The notes under the pieces: generated by a model
Databases searched by the model: none
What the model was told of the DNA's origin: nothing
What the model saw: the letters and a program-made list of their open reading frames with translations, nothing else
Source: Methylocystis sp. ATCC 49242
GTDB lineage: Bacteria; Pseudomonadota; Alphaproteobacteria; Rhizobiales; Beijerinckiaceae
Assembly: GCF_000188155.2 (NCBI RefSeq)
Contig: NZ_KE124774.1
Location: 285,501 to 349,500, forward strand
DNA length: 64,000 bases
Reading direction: 5' to 3'
Shown: positions 1 to 7,843 of the stretch, in pieces
Position numbering within the stretch: position 1 is the first letter of the stretch
Layout: each line of letters opens with the position of its first letter
Made by a program: the position numbers and the translations under genes

Positions 1-132
1 CATCATGTCCACATTCTGGAAATGAACGGCGAGAGCTATCGGCTGGCGACCGCAAAGAAAGCGCAACGGCGAAACCGCGATCTCCCCGACGCGCCCGCAA
101 TCGACAAAGGAGGCGCCGACACGACGAACTGA
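1..132 (+). CDS. istB: IS21-family helper ATPase (IstB), C-terminal end only
   Basis: The window opens inside a reading frame that ends at a TGA at 130-132. The 43 visible residues begin HHVHILEMNGESYRL and continue with a basic tail, which matches the usual IstB C-terminus (a hydrophobic strand, then GESYRL, then Lys/Arg-rich residues). IstB is the AAA+ partner of the IS21 transposase. The N-terminal ATPase part lies left of the window. The IS right end follows within 155 bases, which supports the assignment. The call rests on a short stretch, so the family is likely but the exact element is not known. Confidence 0.7.
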   Translation, partial: HHVHILEMNGESYRLATAKKAQRRNRDLPDAPAIDKGGADTTN

Positions 133-286
133 TCGCCGTCGCGCGCGTTGAACCGCGCTGCGCTACGCTCCGCGCGCCTCAACGCCCGCGTCAACTAAAC
201 TACAAGGGCCGTGCGGCCCTTTTCTCGAAACCAGACCGGTACACTTTTACCCCGCCTTCATGCACATTTTGTCCCCGCCATTGACA
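1..286 (+). mobile_element. Right end of an IS21-family insertion sequence
   Basis: After the istB stop, the last ~50 bases hold two related units, ACACTTTTACCCCGCC at about 241-256 and ACATTTTGTCCCCGCC at about 264-279, and the element ends in CATTGACA at 279-286. Multiple terminal repeats and a terminal CA are usual for IS21 elements. Immediately after base 286, coding sequence for the ParB-like protein resumes on the minus strand, so 286/287 is read as the insertion junction. The target duplication cannot be checked because the left end is outside the window. Confidence 0.75.
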
Positions 287-923
287 GGCGGCGGATCTGA
301 TAAGGTTCCTTATTGTAGGAACGCTGGATCGCCTCCCAGACCTGTTCCTGCCGCTCATGGTCGGGATTGACGGTGAAAGCCATCAGCTGGTCGAGCGTCA
401 TGCCATCTTCGGCATAGACTTCGAGAAGCATTGGCGACACGGAGGCGAGCCGCAGCCGCTGCTTGACGACAGCGACGCTGACAAAAAAGGCGGCGGCGAT
501 CTCTTCCTCGCTACTCCCTTTCTCGCGAAGGGTCAGGAAGGCGCGGAACTGATCCAGCGGATGGAGAGGCGCGCGTTGGACGTTCTCGGCCAGGCTGTCC
601 TCCTCGGCCGTTCCCTCTAATCGCACGACGCAGGGGATGGGGGCGTTGCGCGCCAGGCGCTTCTGCTTCATCAGCAGTTCCAGCGCGCGGTAGCGGCGCC
701 CGCCCGCGGGGACTTCGAACATGCCGGTCTCGGCGCCACCTTCGTCGAGCACCGGCCGCACGGTGATGCTCTGTAGAAGCGTGCGGCGCGCGATGTCCTC
801 CGCGAGCTCTTCGATCGAGACGCCCGCCTTGATCTTGCGGACATTGGCCTGCGACAGAACGAGCTTGTTGAAGGGAATGTCGCGCGAGGCGCTGAGCTGG
901 ATTTTTTGAACCGACCTGGTCAT
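258..923 (-). pseudogene. ParB/RepB-type plasmid partition-like protein, 3' end removed by IS21 insertion
   Basis: The N-terminal ParB nuclease-like domain is clear: VLSQANVRK near residue 25, then LLQSITVRPV, the box VPAGGRRYRAL, and ENVQRAPLHPLDQFRAF. A KorB-type helix-turn-helix follows at about residues 130-165. Reading stops after only 221 residues; large plasmid-type relatives run to about 600-700. The last eight residues are encoded by the IS21 end (258-286), so the C-terminal part has been separated by the insertion. The ATG at 923 is preferred to a TTG at 932 because GGAG lies 9 bases upstream of it. A conserved hairpin leader, also present before the DUF932 gene, precedes the start. 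It was probably a plasmid or island accessory ParB, not the chromosomal one. Confidence 0.8.
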
Positions 924-938
924 GGGGATCAACTCCGC

Positions 939-981
939 GACGGGCGGCCGGGAGCCTCTCTCTCGGCCTCGAACCCGTCAC
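939..981 (-). promoter_or_regulatory. Conserved hairpin leader, copy A (before ParB-like gene)
   Basis: Read on the minus strand, GACGGG (979-974) pairs with CCCGTC (944-939), and an inner CCG/CGG pair (966-964 with 950-948) closes a purine-rich loop containing AGAGAGAGGCTCC. The block ends about 16 bases before the start codon. About 34 of 42 bases match copy B before the DUF932 gene, although the two proteins are unrelated. A cis-acting RNA element or a shared regulator site would explain this. Which of the two cannot be told from two copies. Confidence 0.6.
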
Positions 982-1096
982 GAAGCGCAGCGCCACCCTC
1001 TGACTTTGAGGGCGACGCCGGGCGAGCATGGAAAAAAGAGGACGCGATGACGACCGTTCACAGCACAGCGGTCTCCACCGGGCCTTCGGACTAAAC

Positions 1097-2293
1097 CTAC
1101 GCCTCTCGCTCTAAGAGCTTTTTAGCCCTCGCCTCGAGATCAAGCCTTGCGTCCTGGTGGCTCTTGGTCCGCGCGATCGCCGTAATTCCCTGCACGAAGT
1201 CGAAGACGCTTTCGGGCTTGCGCCCTTCCTCGGTCAGCACTGTGTCGATGATCTTCGCGGTCTCGGCTTTCGAGAAGCCGCGCTTGCGCAGGAACTCGGT
1301 GCGGTCGTCGTCGCTGCGTGCGACGATGCACTCCCGCGCCGCCTTGACGCCATTGACGAAGGGCAGGGGCCAGGAATTGGCGAAGCGCGTCAGCGCCGGC
1401 GCTGCCTCATGGGCGAAGCGCGAGGCGGCATATTTTGAATGGCGGATCGTGATCTCTTCGAAATCCTCCACGCCCCAGAGATTGCGGTTCTGACAAACGG
1501 CGCGAAGATAGAAGCTGGCGATGCCGAGCGTCTTGGCGCCGACCTCGGAGTTCCAGCAATAAAACCCTCGAAAGAAGAGGTCGGGCGAGCCGTCTGGCAG
1601 CCACCCGGCTTCGATCGGATTGCGATCGTCGACGAGAAACAGGAAGACGTCACGGTCGGAGGCATAGAGCGTTGTCGTGTCTTGCGTGATATCGACATGA
1701 GGGTTGTAAATTCCGGTCGACCAGTCGAGCACGCCCGGCACTTTCCAGCGCGTGTCACCCGTCCCATTGCCGGCGATGCGCTGGACGGCGGATACGAGTT
1801 CATGATCGTAAATTCGACCATATTCGGGGCCAGTGACTGCCCGCAGTTCAACACGACCCTCTTCGATTTCCAGGGTCTTGACCTGTTCGGCGCGATGCAT
1901 GTTTAGACCATATTGCAGATTGATTCCGGCGAGCGACGCCGGCAACTGACGCAAATAGGTCGCCGGCGCGCCGACGAGGCTCGCGAGCTGGCCGAAGCTC
2001 CAATGCGTCGGCGTGACGGGCGCGTCGGACCCTGGGAGCGTGAGCGCGAGCCGCTCGGAATCGTCGCGGCTTGCTTCTACACGAATAGCGGCGCTCTCGA
2101 CCGTCCGTGTCCGGCAGCGTTCGGTTCGGCCATGGACGGCCGCGAACAGCTCCGATAGCGACAGATAGCGCTCATCTGCCGGGCGTGAAAACCATTCTGA
2201 TGAAACGCGGCCAATCCGCGCTCCGCGGCTCGCATCGACTTTGTAGCCGGCCTCGGGACCGCGAGCGGCGTCGAGAATTTCAACCTGGGTCAT
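1097..2293 (-). CDS. DUF932 domain protein (plasmid/phage accessory)
   Basis: A 398-residue protein with the DUF932 pattern: THWSFGQLASLVGAPATYLRQLP around residues 95-120, GPEYGRIYDHELV near 165, SDRDVFLFLVDD near 215, and RGFYCWNSEVGAKTLGI near 245. Length is normal for the family. DUF932 proteins are common on plasmids, phages and integrative elements; their biochemical role is not established. The gene lies with a ParB-like gene and a helicase fragment on the same strand, typical of accessory plasmid segments. GGAG lies 7 bases before the ATG, and the conserved hairpin leader sits just upstream. I infer it is intact and co-regulated with the ParB-like gene. Confidence 0.85.
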   Translation of the reverse strand: MTQVEILDAARGPEAGYKVDASRGARIGRVSSEWFSRPADERYLSLSELFAAVHGRTERCRTRTVESAAIRVEASRDDSERLALTLPGSDAPVTPTHWSFGQLASLVGAPATYLRQLPASLAGINLQYGLNMHRAEQVKTLEIEEGRVELRAVTGPEYGRIYDHELVSAVQRIAGNGTGDTRWKVPGVLDWSTGIYNPHVDITQDTTTLYASDRDVFLFLVDDRNPIEAGWLPDGSPDLFFRGFYCWNSEVGAKTLGIASFYLRAVCQNRNLWGVEDFEEITIRHSKYAASRFAHEAAPALTRFANSWPLPFVNGVKAARECIVARSDDDRTEFLRKRGFSKAETAKIIDTVLTEEGRKPESVFDFVQGITAIARTKSHQDARLDLEARAKKLLEREA

Positions 2294-2306
2294 GGGATTT
2301 CTCCAT

Positions 2307-2348
2307 GACGGGAGCCGGGAGCCTTTCTCTCGGTCCTCAACCCGTCAC
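2307..2348 (-). promoter_or_regulatory. Conserved hairpin leader, copy B (before DUF932 gene)
   Basis: On the minus strand GACGGG (2346-2341) pairs with CCCGTC (2312-2307), with an inner CCG/CGG pair (2333-2331 with 2317-2315). The loop motif AGAGAAAGGCTCC differs from copy A by one base. Both copies sit at the same place relative to a GGAG ribosome-binding site, and the outer stem is identical. The following ~245 bases (2349-2596) hold no gene that I can support. Confidence 0.6.
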
Positions 2349-2596
2349 GGCAAACGAGTCAGAACTCTAACTTTCCCACTTCCTCGTTCCGTGACACGCG
2401 CACGGCGTTTATCCGCCTTCGGACGTGTCGATCAGGACACGGGATCACAGGCGGTGGCACACCCGCATTTTCGGCGTAGTCAAGAATTACGGCGTCGAAA
2501 GCACTCACCGGCGAGACTTCCCGTGTCGCGCGAGCTCTTGCCGCCGATGGCTTCGCATATAGATAGCTATTATAGCGATAAGCCGTCTCGATGTGA

Positions 2597-3313
2597 CTAC
2601 AGTTTTGAGTCATTAAGGGCTCGGGGTTCGAGCTGGATTTGCAGATCGCCAAACAGGCTGGTGTCCATACCCGCGCCGGCGAGAGTTTGCAGGTATTCCA
2701 CTAGGTCGTCCTGCCGCGGCTGGCCGAAGGCCAAGCGATAGACGGTGAGGCTGCGTTTGAGCCAAGCAAGTCGTGTGACCTCTCGGCTGAAAGGCAGCAT
2801 CGGCACGCGTCGTTCAACCCGGACGGAGCCCTCGTAGATCCAGTACGGGACGATATCTGTATCGACCGCCGCCTCGGATCGCGCGCGCTCGAACATCAGC
2901 TTCCACGGATCGTCAGGCGCCTGCCCACGGCCCCTGACGACGCCGGCCTGGCGCTCGGCCAGGTTGAGGCGCACGGCGTGGCCCTTGAAGCGGTGGACGC
3001 GGCCTTCGCGCTGTTCGAGGTCCACCGGGTTGCCCGGCAGGTTCCAGTGATAGACGCGATAACAATAGGGATGGAAATCCAGCCCTTCCTGGCCGACCGA
3101 CGTGGTGGCGAGAACGAACGGCCGGAAGGGCGAGTTGAACGCATCGCGCACGCCTCCGAGCCGAGCGACGGCGCCGTCCTCGTCCTTGTAGTCGGCTAGC
3201 CGCATCGCGAAGCGTCCGCGCATCTGGAATTTGCTGATGTCGAGGACTTCGTCTGTGAATCGGCGCCCAAAAATGACTCCTTGGAGACTTGATCCTACAG
3301 ACTGATCTGGCAT
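2597..3313 (-). pseudogene. C-terminal fragment of a SNF2/HepA-type superfamily 2 helicase
   Basis: The frame carries only the second helicase lobe. Motif V is seen as LATTSVGQEGLDF, and motif VI as DLEQREGRVHRFKGHA. The DEAH/Walker A lobe is absent. True homology begins at about base 3253. Upstream of that, the first ~20 residues are encoded by the 188-bp mobile element that cut the gene, which also supplies the apparent ATG. The protein is therefore not expected to work as a helicase. Full-length relatives are often about 900-1100 residues and occur on plasmids and in defence islands. I cannot say which type this was. Confidence 0.75.
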
Positions 3314-3441
3314 GACTTTTCCTGATTTTCAGACAAAGTGATCGGCGTTCAATCCTGACCCCGCGCTAGGGGCGAGACATTATTTGATTTCAGCCTCTTA
3401 TAACAGAAGGAGGTCGGGTCAGTGTTGGACGCCGATTCACA
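3254..3441. mobile_element. 188-bp nonautonomous element with IS21-like ends, copy 1
   Basis: The element starts TGTGAATCGGCG and ends CGCCGATTCACA, perfect 12-base inverted ends with the TG...CA termini of IS21 elements. An internal unit, GTGATCGGCGTTCAAT at about 3339, resembles the ends as IS21 multiple terminal repeats do. No transposase is encoded. A copy that is nearly identical in its right two thirds lies at 21112-21298 in the same orientation. Copy 1 cuts the helicase gene. No clear target duplication is seen, so the flanks may have been rearranged after insertion. Confidence 0.75.
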
Positions 3442-3596
3442 CGCGATGGTCGCCCGTCCTTTGTGCCTTCATTTCACGCCAATTCGGGCGCACGTCATTG
3501 CGCGGGCGAGAACTGGCGAGACAACGAGGGAGTATTGTTCAGCGCTCGTTACGTGGCCCAATGGGAAGGAATTGCTGGGGGATCGAAGGGGGATTA

Positions 3597-3854
3597 ATGT
3601 TGCGAAGAGCATCGCTTGTTTTGGCCCTAGCCACAGCTTTATCTTTCCCAACCGCGGCGATGGCCCAGTACGGCGGCTGGGGTTGGGGCTGGGGTGGCCG
3701 TCATGGCGGCTGGGGTCACCAGCATCATCATGGACATTGGGACTATCATCCCAGCGGCCACTGGGATTGGCACGGCAACCATTACGATTGGCACGATACC
3801 AGTCATTATGACTGGCATGGCGGCGGTCATCATGGTCACCACTACGATGATTGA
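3597..3854 (+). CDS. Exported His/Trp/Gly-rich small protein
   Basis: 85 residues. An N-terminal signal peptide (MLRRASLVLALATALSFPTA, then AMA|Q) is followed by a low-complexity domain with GGWGWGWGGR, then repeated units of the type HWDWHG, HYDWHD and HYDWHGG, ending in HHGHHYDD. About a quarter of the mature chain is histidine. A periplasmic metal-binding role (Cu, Ni or Zn) is an inference from composition. No enzyme domain is present. AAGGGGG lies 6 bases before the ATG; an upstream in-frame start would remove the signal peptide from the N-terminus and is rejected. It lies alone between the 188-bp element and a convergent VOC gene. Confidence 0.65.
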   Translation: MLRRASLVLALATALSFPTAAMAQYGGWGWGWGGRHGGWGHQHHHGHWDYHPSGHWDWHGNHYDWHDTSHYDWHGGGHHGHHYDD

Positions 3855-4036
3855 CGCCGCCTCGGCGTAATCTCCCGACGATCGTGTGGCGGCACGGCCG
3901 GCGCTGGCGCTTTGGTTTGACGAGCGCGGGTGGCGGCGGCCGACCGCAGCCCAGCACACCATCGGCGATCCTTCCCTACTCGGGCGGTTGTCGATCGCCT
4001 GGTGGCTCGTAGCTCAACGAGCCTGTGGTCCCTGCA

Positions 4037-4065
4037 CCCCTCCCGCCCGTTGTGGGTGGGAGGGG
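4037..4065 (-). terminator. GC-rich inverted repeat after the VOC gene
   Basis: CCCCTCCCGCCC (4037-4048) pairs with GGGTGGGAGGGG (4054-4065), with one G-T pair and a five-base loop. It begins 8 bases past the VOC stop codon in the direction of minus-strand transcription. No T-run follows, so it is at best a weak or factor-dependent terminator, or a 3'-stabilising hairpin. Confidence 0.4.
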
Positions 4066-4072
4066 ACAGTTG

Positions 4073-4570
4073 TCACTCCGCGGCCTTTCCCGCCTCGGCG
4101 CAACCTTTCTGCATGGCCTCGCGGCCGGCGGCGACCATCTCGTCCGGCGTCATGTTGCGGATGCGCGTCGCGATCGACCACTCATGGCCGAAGGGATCGA
4201 CGACGATTCCATAGCGGTCGCCCCAGAACATGTCGGCAACCGGCATTTTCATCTTCGCCCCGGCGCTGACGGCCTGTGCGAAGACCTCGTCGACATTGGC
4301 TACCGCAAGATGAATCGTCACGGAGGTTCCGTTGCGCGCCTTCGGCCCGAGCGCTCCCCATTGCGGCATTTCGTCGACGAGCATCAGCATCGAGTCGCCG
4401 ATCTTCACGCTGGCGTGCATCAGCTTTCCATCAGGCCCCGGCATGCGCATGAATTCCGTCGCGCCGAAAGCTTTTTTGTAAAATTCGATCGCCTCCGCGG
4501 CGCCCGCGCAGACAATATGCGGCGTGAGCGTATGCAAGCCTTCCGGAACCGATTTCACGTTCTCGCCCAT
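4073..4570 (-). CDS. VOC-superfamily (PhnB/glyoxalase-like) protein
   Basis: 165 residues with the fold signature of PhnB-like VOC proteins: LTPHIVCAGAAEAIEFYKKAFGA at the N-terminus, then GDSMLMLVDE, VTIHLAVANVDEVF, and the C-terminal MFWGDRYGIVVDPFGHEWSIATR. Such proteins often bind a small ligand or metal, but the substrate cannot be named. The ATG at 4570 is chosen because it follows AAAGG. It starts 19 bases after the MarR stop on the same strand, so the two are probably one transcript. A MarR/VOC pairing suggests a response to a reactive or aromatic compound (inference). Confidence 0.8.
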   Translation of the reverse strand: MGENVKSVPEGLHTLTPHIVCAGAAEAIEFYKKAFGATEFMRMPGPDGKLMHASVKIGDSMLMLVDEMPQWGALGPKARNGTSVTIHLAVANVDEVFAQAVSAGAKMKMPVADMFWGDRYGIVVDPFGHEWSIATRIRNMTPDEMVAAGREAMQKGCAEAGKAAE

Positions 4571-4589
4571 GGTGTGGCCTTTCCCTGCG

Positions 4590-5030
4590 TCAACCGAGCT
4601 TTCCAAGCGACATACGCAGGGCCTCGGCGTCCCCCTGCGCAAGCTCTTTCTGCAACGCCGCATGCGTCTCCCGCCAGATCGGGACCGCCGTCGCGAGCGC
4701 CTCCCGCCCGGCCTGCGTGAGCGAGAGCCGGCGGGCGCGCTTGTCCTTCTCGTCGGCGACGACAGCGACGAGTCCTCGCCGCTCCAGCGATTTCAGCGCG
4801 GCCGTCAGCGTTGTGCGGTCCATGGCGAGAAATTCCGCAAGCTTGCCGACTGTCGGCGCCTGCGGGGCGTTCAGCGCCATCATCAGCGAGAACTGCCCGT
4901 TCGTGAGCCCGACAGGCGCGAAGGCGCGGTCGAAACGCCGGGCAAGCTGGCGCGCGGCCCTCTGGGTCGCGAGGCAAAGGCAGGAGTCGCGGATCTCATG
5001 AACGACGTCGAGGGGAAGCATCTTTGACAT
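4590..5030 (-). CDS. MarR-family transcriptional regulator
   Basis: 146 residues. The winged helix-turn-helix is plain: LTNGQFSLMMAL, PTVGKLAEFLAMDRTTLTAALKSLERRGLV, then the wing DKRARRLSLTQAGREAL. Length and dimerisation helices at both ends fit MarR. Three cysteines are present near residues 17-20, but no known redox pattern can be asserted. A perfect 12-base palindrome lies 11 bases upstream of the start codon and is a good candidate for its own operator. The VOC gene follows on the same strand and is the likely target. Confidence 0.88.
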   Translation of the reverse strand: MSKMLPLDVVHEIRDSCLCLATQRAARQLARRFDRAFAPVGLTNGQFSLMMALNAPQAPTVGKLAEFLAMDRTTLTAALKSLERRGLVAVVADEKDKRARRLSLTQAGREALATAVPIWRETHAALQKELAQGDAEALRMSLGKLG

Positions 5031-5041
5031 GGCGTAGGTAT

Positions 5042-5053
5042 GTTGATATCAAC
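5042..5053. promoter_or_regulatory. Palindrome, candidate MarR operator
   Basis: GTTGATATCAAC is a perfect 12-base palindrome 11 bases upstream of the MarR start, within the likely promoter. MarR proteins usually bind palindromes of this kind over their own promoters. Only position and symmetry support it. Confidence 0.5.
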
Positions 5054-5282
5054 CTTTATGGACCTTGTCCAGCCGGAGGAAGCCGCCGATGAGCGCCATA
5101 GTGAGAAGCTGCCCCGCTTTCATCGACTAGGCGGAGAAAACCGCGTGTTTCTTTGTGTCGCCGATCCACGGCTCGGGAACTGCGGCGGTGTTCGCGGCCC
5201 TTCGACCTGATTGGGTCACCGCCAGCATCTGTTCTTAAAATTGGCCGCCTCGAAGGCGGATTCAAAAGCGAAAGGATAAGCA

Positions 5283-5795
5283 ATGACAATTGCAAAGAAC
5301 ACGATCTGCCTGTGGTACGACAAGGACGCCGCGGCTGCAGCCCACTTCTACGCCGAGACTTTCCCGAACAGCAGGGTGATCGCCGTCCACCGTGCGCCCA
5401 GCGACTACCCATCCGGCAAGGCGGGCGATGTGCTGACGGTCGAGTTCATCGTCGCCGGCATCCCCTGTCTCGGCCTCAATGGCGGGCCCGCATTCAAACA
5501 TAACGAAGCCTTCTCGTTCCAGGTCGCCACTGACGATCAGCAGGAGACCGACCGCTATTGGAACGCCATCGTCGGCAATGGCGGGCAGGAAAATGCGTGC
5601 GGCTGGTGCAAGGACAAATGGGGCGTCTCCTGGCAAATCACGCCGCGCGTGCTGACCGAGGCGATTGCCGCCGGCGGCGACGAAGCAAAACGCGCGTTTG
5701 ACGCCATGATGGGTATGATGAAAATCGACGTCGCCGCGATCGAGGCAGCTCGGCGCGGTTGTGCACATGAACGACAGGCCCCGAATGCTTCTTGA
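5283..5795 (+). CDS. VOC-superfamily protein (3-demethylubiquinone methyltransferase-like domain)
   Basis: 170 residues. The pattern NTICLWYDKDAAAAAHFYAETFPNS, VEFIVAGIPCLGLNGGPAF, FSFQVATDDQQETDRYWNAI and WGVSWQITPRVL is that of the PhnB-like/YjdN group. Despite the family name, no SAM site is visible, so it should not be read as a methyltransferase. The family normally ends near AAIEAARRG; here about a dozen extra residues follow, where the downstream sequence has been joined to debris of another gene. AAAGGA precedes the ATG. A small hairpin (CCGCCT/AGGCGG at about 5244-5258) lies in the leader. Confidence 0.75.
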   Translation: MTIAKNTICLWYDKDAAAAAHFYAETFPNSRVIAVHRAPSDYPSGKAGDVLTVEFIVAGIPCLGLNGGPAFKHNEAFSFQVATDDQQETDRYWNAIVGNGGQENACGWCKDKWGVSWQITPRVLTEAIAAGGDEAKRAFDAMMGMMKIDVAAIEAARRGCAHERQAPNAS

Positions 5796-5994
5796 GAATG
5801 CTGACGGCCCGTTTTTGGTCTTCCCCGTCCCACGTTCGCATCCAGAGCAATAACATCCCGTGGTCGAGCTGTTCTTGCTGATTGCGTGCGTGGTGATCGC
5901 CAACCAGGCTGGCTAGAACCGAGCCGATAACTGCGCCCGCGCCGCCCCCTAACACGCCGCCCGCAATCGCCGTCGCCAGTGCGCCAGCAGATGC
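5760..5994 (-). pseudogene. 3' fragment of a glycine-zipper stress-type protein
   Basis: In the minus-strand frame one reads ALATAIAGGVLGGGAGAV, a glycine-zipper segment, then LASLVGDHHARNQQEQLDHG, LLLWMRTWDGEDQKRAVSIL and KKHSGPVVHVH. This resembles the end of hypothetical stress proteins that finish in KKH(S)GxxVHVH. An in-frame stop lies just upstream of the fragment, and no start codon is available. The 3' end overlaps the tail of the VOC gene, so a deletion has joined the two. The family call is moderate; that it is debris is more certain. Confidence 0.45.
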
Positions 5995-6032
5995 TAAACT
6001 CGTCCGCCTCGATCCTCAGATATGCTGCCGAT

Positions 6033-7202
6033 TTAGAAGGCAAAGAACGGCCAATCGGGTGCGAGCCCCAGCATTATCTGCCCCACTGGCTGCAATTTGG
6101 CGGAGTTGATGAAGCCGTGCTGGGTGATGACGTGAATGTCGCGGAAATGCCGGGAGAAGCTGTATTCGTCGCGCACGCCTGACGCGCCGACGATCTCATG
6201 GACGATGTCGACGGCCGCCGCAGCTTCGAGCATGGCGTGCGTTATTGCGAGCTGCATCTTCGCCTTCAGCTCGATGTGGATGGGGCGCCCGGCGACGGCT
6301 TCCGCATACGCCTCCTCGAACGTCTGGTAGAAAAGGGCGCGACCGCCACGCAGCTTTGCTTCGGCGCGTGCGAGTTGCGACTGAGCAACGCCCTGATCCT
6401 TCAGCGTCTTGCCGCCGAAGGCGGGGGTTTTCGCCTTTATGAGCTCGATCGCCTCGTCGATCGCGGCGCGGGCGATGCCAATCGCCGGCGGCGTGAGGGC
6501 CGCAATCGCCGGCCATACTGTGAGACGATAAAGCGGCCCCTCATAGGCGCTCCCCGGCTTTTGCAGCGGCGCCCAAGGGACGGCCCAGTGCGCGGGAACG
6601 AAGGCGTCTTTCATTTCCACGTCGTGACTCCCGGTGCCGCGCATGCCGATGACATTCCAATTGTCGATGATTTCGGCGTCCGCTGCGGGACAGGCAATCA
6701 GGAGCGTTTCCGGCGCGCCGTCCGGACCCGGGCGCAACTTACCGTTCTCGAGGATGTGGGCGTAGCCGAGATAGACGGTCGCCTGATGCGCGCCGCTAAC
6801 GAAAGGCGTTCTGCCCGAAAGCAAATAACCTCCCTCAACGGGAACCGCTTGCCGCGCGGGCTGCTGACCGCCGACGGCAACCGCGTCGCCTCCGAATATT
6901 TCATGCGCGGCGGTGTCGCCGAACCATGCCCCGAAGAGATCATGGGCGATGGATACCTGCAGATTCCAGCTCGCCGCGCTGTCGATGCGGGCCAGTTTCT
7001 CGATGATGCGGAAACCCGTTATGGGGTCGACTTCGAGCCCGCCGAGCGCCTTCGGTCGCCATAGACGATAAAGACCCGCCTCTCGCATCGCGTTGACCAC
7101 CGGCGTCGATAATCTACGATCGCGCTCGGCGACGCCAGCATTTTCCCGAATGAGCGGCTCAATCTTTCGAACGGAGTCCAAGAGTGAATTGATTTGGACC
7201 AT
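6033..7202 (-). CDS. Acyl-CoA dehydrogenase-fold flavoprotein (possible group D monooxygenase)
   Basis: 390 residues with an acyl-CoA-dehydrogenase layout: an N-terminal helical domain (ERDRRLSTPVVNAMREAGLYRLW), a middle beta domain with GGYLLSGRTPFVSGAHQA and NVIGMRGTGSHDVEMKDAFVP, and a C-terminal four-helix domain. The catalytic glutamate of true short-chain dehydrogenases is not evident. The sequence resembles the HpaB/HsaA/DszC-like flavin-dependent hydroxylases that use this fold. GGAGGAGGT immediately before the ATG at 7202 decides the start; a longer frame reaching 7415 has no such site. No flavin reductase gene lies nearby. Substrate unknown. Confidence 0.75.
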   Translation of the reverse strand: MVQINSLLDSVRKIEPLIRENAGVAERDRRLSTPVVNAMREAGLYRLWRPKALGGLEVDPITGFRIIEKLARIDSAASWNLQVSIAHDLFGAWFGDTAAHEIFGGDAVAVGGQQPARQAVPVEGGYLLSGRTPFVSGAHQATVYLGYAHILENGKLRPGPDGAPETLLIACPAADAEIIDNWNVIGMRGTGSHDVEMKDAFVPAHWAVPWAPLQKPGSAYEGPLYRLTVWPAIAALTPPAIGIARAAIDEAIELIKAKTPAFGGKTLKDQGVAQSQLARAEAKLRGGRALFYQTFEEAYAEAVAGRPIHIELKAKMQLAITHAMLEAAAAVDIVHEIVGASGVRDEYSFSRHFRDIHVITQHGFINSAKLQPVGQIMLGLAPDWPFFAF

Positions 7203-7489
7203 GGACCTCCTCCAGTCATGGCGACGCCAACCTTGCCGGATAGAGTCTGGGAGAAACTTCGGTTTTTCAAATTGAATTGAGTTTGAGCGGGCGCGGCCAA
7301 TGGCCACTCCTCTTACACGCGCCACGCTATTTCTCCGAGCTTTGGCGACCGTCTGCGTTCTGGCGTCTTTCACGCCGGCTTTGAAATGTCGCCCTGAATT
7401 CTCCACTTGTAGCAATTCGGGATCTCATTGGATCATTTATCCCTTGCCTGATCGGCATGCCCAAGCTTCTCTTGATCAAGATCCCCTCG

Positions 7490-7740
7490 ACGAACCTTCC
7501 GTCTTGCTTCCGGCGCGCGCGTTTCTTTCGAGCGAAAAAAAAGCCCCTTGCAGCGGCTCGGTGTCGACGATGGAAGACAAGCCGCGTTGCTCACAACAGG
7601 CGAAGGATTCGCCGATCGCGCGGCCACAGGCGCGCGGGTTGCGGATATCGGCGACGAAGAATTCCCAAAAGCGCGTCTGGGCGCGCTCGCCGGCGGAGCG
7701 GACAAGCGCGGGAACCTGGGCGTTGAGACGATCAAGCCCG
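7490..7740 (-). pseudogene. N-terminal fragment of a tyrosine recombinase
   Basis: A minus-strand frame reads LNAQVPALVRSAGERAQTRF, then WEFFVADIRNPRACGRAIGE and SFACCEQRGLSSIVDTEPL. This matches the SAM-like N-terminal domain of phage-type integrases (usual form RFWEFF.A.IRNPHTRRAY.RAV..F..WCE). A few residues around NPHTRRAY are deleted, and the catalytic C-terminal domain is missing. It directly abuts a MucR fragment in a different frame. It is a dead remnant of a mobile element. Confidence 0.5.
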
Positions 7741-7843
7741 GGAGTTCCGCCGCGGGCACCGAATTATTGGCGACAAACGCCGTGACGATCCGCGTTGCCC
7801 GCTCCTGCGTTTTGATGCCTGCTTCCGCATCACCTTGCAACAT
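7741..7843 (-). pseudogene. N-terminal fragment of a MucR/Ros-type regulator
   Basis: From the ATG at 7843 the frame gives MLQGDAEAGIKTQERATRIV and TAFVANNSVPAAELPGLI, which fits the N-terminal domain of MucR proteins (usual form ...EIVAAYVSNNTVPA.ELP.LI). The zinc-finger DNA-binding domain is absent; the sequence changes into an integrase remnant after about residue 38. The frame stays open to 7433, but the later residues have no MucR character. It is most likely a deletion product. Confidence 0.5.

Noticed and set aside
2597-3313. A complete anti-phage defence helicase (DISARM- or BREX-like)
   Set aside because: Only the second helicase lobe is present and the apparent start is inside a mobile element; no partner defence genes are nearby.
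3900-4070. A possible tRNA-like stretch
   Set aside because: No cloverleaf with a T-loop (GGTTCGAAT-type) could be built. The pairing present is the simple inverted repeat after the VOC gene.
5283-5795. A ubiquinone-pathway methyltransferase
   Set aside because: The family name is historical; the protein is a small VOC fold without a SAM-binding motif.
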